Shown here: piece after piece, positions 62,802 to 64,000 of the stretch
Position numbering within the stretch: the stretch's first letter is position 1
Layout: every line of letters starts with the position of its first letter
Source of the DNA: Pseudomonas sp. MYb118
GTDB taxonomy: Bacteria > Pseudomonadota > Gammaproteobacteria > Pseudomonadales > Pseudomonadaceae
Length of the DNA stretch: 64,000 nt
Direction of reading: 5' to 3'
Assembly: GCF_040947875.1 (NCBI RefSeq)
Contig: NZ_JBFRXN010000004.1
Location: 434,001-498,000 of the forward strand
Program-made: the position numbers and the translations under genes
The notes under the pieces: model-generated
The model's input: only the letters and a program-made list of their open reading frames with translations
What the model was told of the DNA's origin: nothing
The model's database searches: none

Positions 62802-64000
62802 TCAATGAGAGTGGGCGTGGCAGTCGTTGACTGCGGCGCGTTCCTTGCCGCCAAGGATGTTGAACAGCAGGTTCAGCACCAGGGCGCTGATCGTGGCCAT
62901 GGCGATGCCGCTATGGGTGATCGGGCTCATCCACAGCGGCAGGTGGGCGAAAAACTCCGGGCGCACCACCGGGATCAGGCCCATGCCGATGCTCACGGCC
63001 ACCAGCAACTGGTTGCGGCGGTCGGCAATGTCGGCTTCCTGCAGAATCTTGATGCCCGTGGCGGCGACCATGCCGAACATCGCGATCGCCGCGCCACCGA
63101 GCACCGCTGGCGGAATCGAGGCCACCAGGAACGCGGCCTTGGGCAGCAGGCTGAGGACGATCAGCAGGCCGCCGGCGACGATGGTCACCGAACGGCAGCG
63201 TACGCCGGTCATCTGCACCAGGCCGATGTTCTGGGCGAACGAGGAATGGGTGAAGGTGTTGAAGAAACCGGCGAAGAACGACGCGCCGGCATCGCACAAC
63301 AGGCCGCGCCGCAGCATCCGTGGGCAGACTTCCTGACCGGTGATCTTGCCCAGCGCGAGGAACATCCCGGTGGACTCGACGAAAATGATCACCACCACCA
63401 GGCACATCGACAGGATCGGTGCGAGTTCGAATTTGGGCATGCCGAAATGCAGCGGGGTGACGATTTGCAGCCAGGGCGCCTGGGCCATGCCGCCCAGGTC
63501 GACCATGCCGATGACGCCGCAAACGGCGTAGCCCAGGCACATGCCGATCAGCACGGAAATGTTCACCCAGAACCCGCGCATGAAGCGATGCACCAGCAGG
63601 ATGGTGGCCAGCACCAGTGCGGCAATGGCCAGGTAGATGGGCGAGCCGAATTGCGCGGCCTGGGCGCCGCCACCGGCCCAGTTGACGGCAACGGGAAACA
63701 GCGACAAACCGATCGAGGTGATGACAGTACCGGTCACCAGGGGCGGAAAGAACCGCACCACCTTGGACATGAACGGGGCAATCAGCACGCCAAAGAAACC
63801 GGCGGCGATGGTGGCGCCGAAGATTCCTTGCAGGCCGATCCCGGGCATGCCGGCCATGGCTACCATGCTGCCGACCGCGGCAAAACTGGCGCCCATCATC
63901 ACCGGCATGCGGATGCCCATGGGGCCGATGCCGAGGGATTGCACGATGGTGGCGATACCGGCCACCAGCAGGTCGGCGTTGATCAGGAAGGCGATTTCGT
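62802..64000 (-). CDS. Uracil/xanthine permease (NCS2 family), 3' part
   Basis: The frame is open to the window edge (first residues seen EIAFLINADLLVAGIATIVQ), so the N-terminus is missing. About 400 residues with ten or so membrane helices. NCS2 signature region VLLSVGR-like reads IILVSTGMFLALGKITGQEV (about 210 residues from the end), followed by TFTHSSFAQNIGLVQMTGVR. The C-terminal tail is His-rich (NDCHAHSH). It imports a nucleobase with protons; uracil or xanthine/urate cannot be told apart here. Associated with two Tsx porins. Confidence 0.88.
   Translation of the reverse strand, partial: EIAFLINADLLVAGIATIVQSLGIGPMGIRMPVMMGASFAAVGSMVAMAGMPGIGLQGIFGATIAAGFFGVLIAPFMSKVVRFFPPLVTGTVITSIGLSLFPVAVNWAGGGAQAAQFGSPIYLAIAALVLATILLVHRFMRGFWVNISVLIGMCLGYAVCGVIGMVDLGGMAQAPWLQIVTPLHFGMPKFELAPILSMCLVVVIIFVESTGMFLALGKITGQEVCPRMLRRGLLCDAGASFFAGFFNTFTHSSFAQNIGLVQMTGVRCRSVTIVAGGLLIVLSLLPKAAFLVASIPPAVLGGAAIAMFGMVAATGIKILQEADIADRRNQLLVAVSIGMGLIPVVRPEFFAHLPLWMSPITHSGIAMATISALVLNLLFNILGGKERAAVNDCHAHSH

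Overview
The window reads as ordinary chromosome of a Pseudomonas of the fluorescens group. This rests on family and context recognition, since no database search was possible. The supporting features are OprI, a PrrF-type Fur-controlled sRNA, EarP with an Arg32-type EF-P, type I and type II DAHP synthases together, and dense REP/REPIN palindromes (core resembling GTAGGAGCGAGCTTGCTCGCGA). GC content is high, and the AT-rich islands stand out. No tRNA, rRNA, CRISPR array, IS element or prophage was seen.

Layout. 1-2.7 kb: 3' end of a secreted zinc metalloprotease, an M14 carboxypeptidase, a PrrF-like sRNA and a DUF6124 protein. 2.8-13.1 kb: an S24-type repressor whose catalytic Ser position is Ala, then the leucine/isovalerate (liu) catabolic locus: liuABCD on the minus strand, a divergent acyl-CoA synthetase, and a separate liuR-liuE unit, with three LiuR-type palindromes. 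13.3-18.8 kb: LysR regulator and divergent acyl-CoA dehydrogenase, TatD, MltF-like transglycosylase, DoxX. 18.8-20.1 kb: gene-free, with a 429-bp tandem duplication and REPs. 20.2-27.6 kb: greB, a YbbAP/TesA locus, an L,D-transpeptidase, oprI and a GNAT. 27.6-36.1 kb: DAHP synthase I, PilZ, thioredoxin-like, ketopantoate reductase, 5'-nucleotidase, UspA, cysB, a Gre-family factor, earP-efp. 36.5-43.1 kb: esterase, ohr/ohrR, two LysR genes around a TauE/SafE exporter, DUF1127, YcaQ-like protein. 43.2-50.8 kb: DAHP synthase II, spermidine-synthase-like protein, crotonase, deaD, and an MscS-family gene broken by a frameshift. 50.8-57.8 kb: small membrane protein, M18 aminopeptidase, pseudouridine synthase, minCDE, lpxL/htrB-type acyltransferase, patatin. 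57.9-64 kb: an orphan TccC/Rhs toxin with a glycosyltransferase-like C-terminus, then a nucleobase permease with two tandem Tsx porins.

How genes work together: liuABCDE takes isovaleryl-CoA to acetoacetate plus acetyl-CoA, with LiuR operators at the liuA/acyl-CoA-synthetase divergent promoter and at liuR. EarP rhamnosylates EF-P from the next gene. Ohr and OhrR form a peroxide-response pair. MinCDE place the division septum. The two Tsx porins and the permease look like a nucleoside/nucleobase uptake unit.

The observations most worth a second look are the TccC-like protein with a TcdA/TcdB-type glycosyltransferase tail, the perfect inverted repeat enclosing the deaD start codon, the Fur-box/PrrF interval with a second unexplained Fur-like site, the S24 repressor with Ser replaced by Ala, the 429-bp tandem repeat, and the MscS frameshift.
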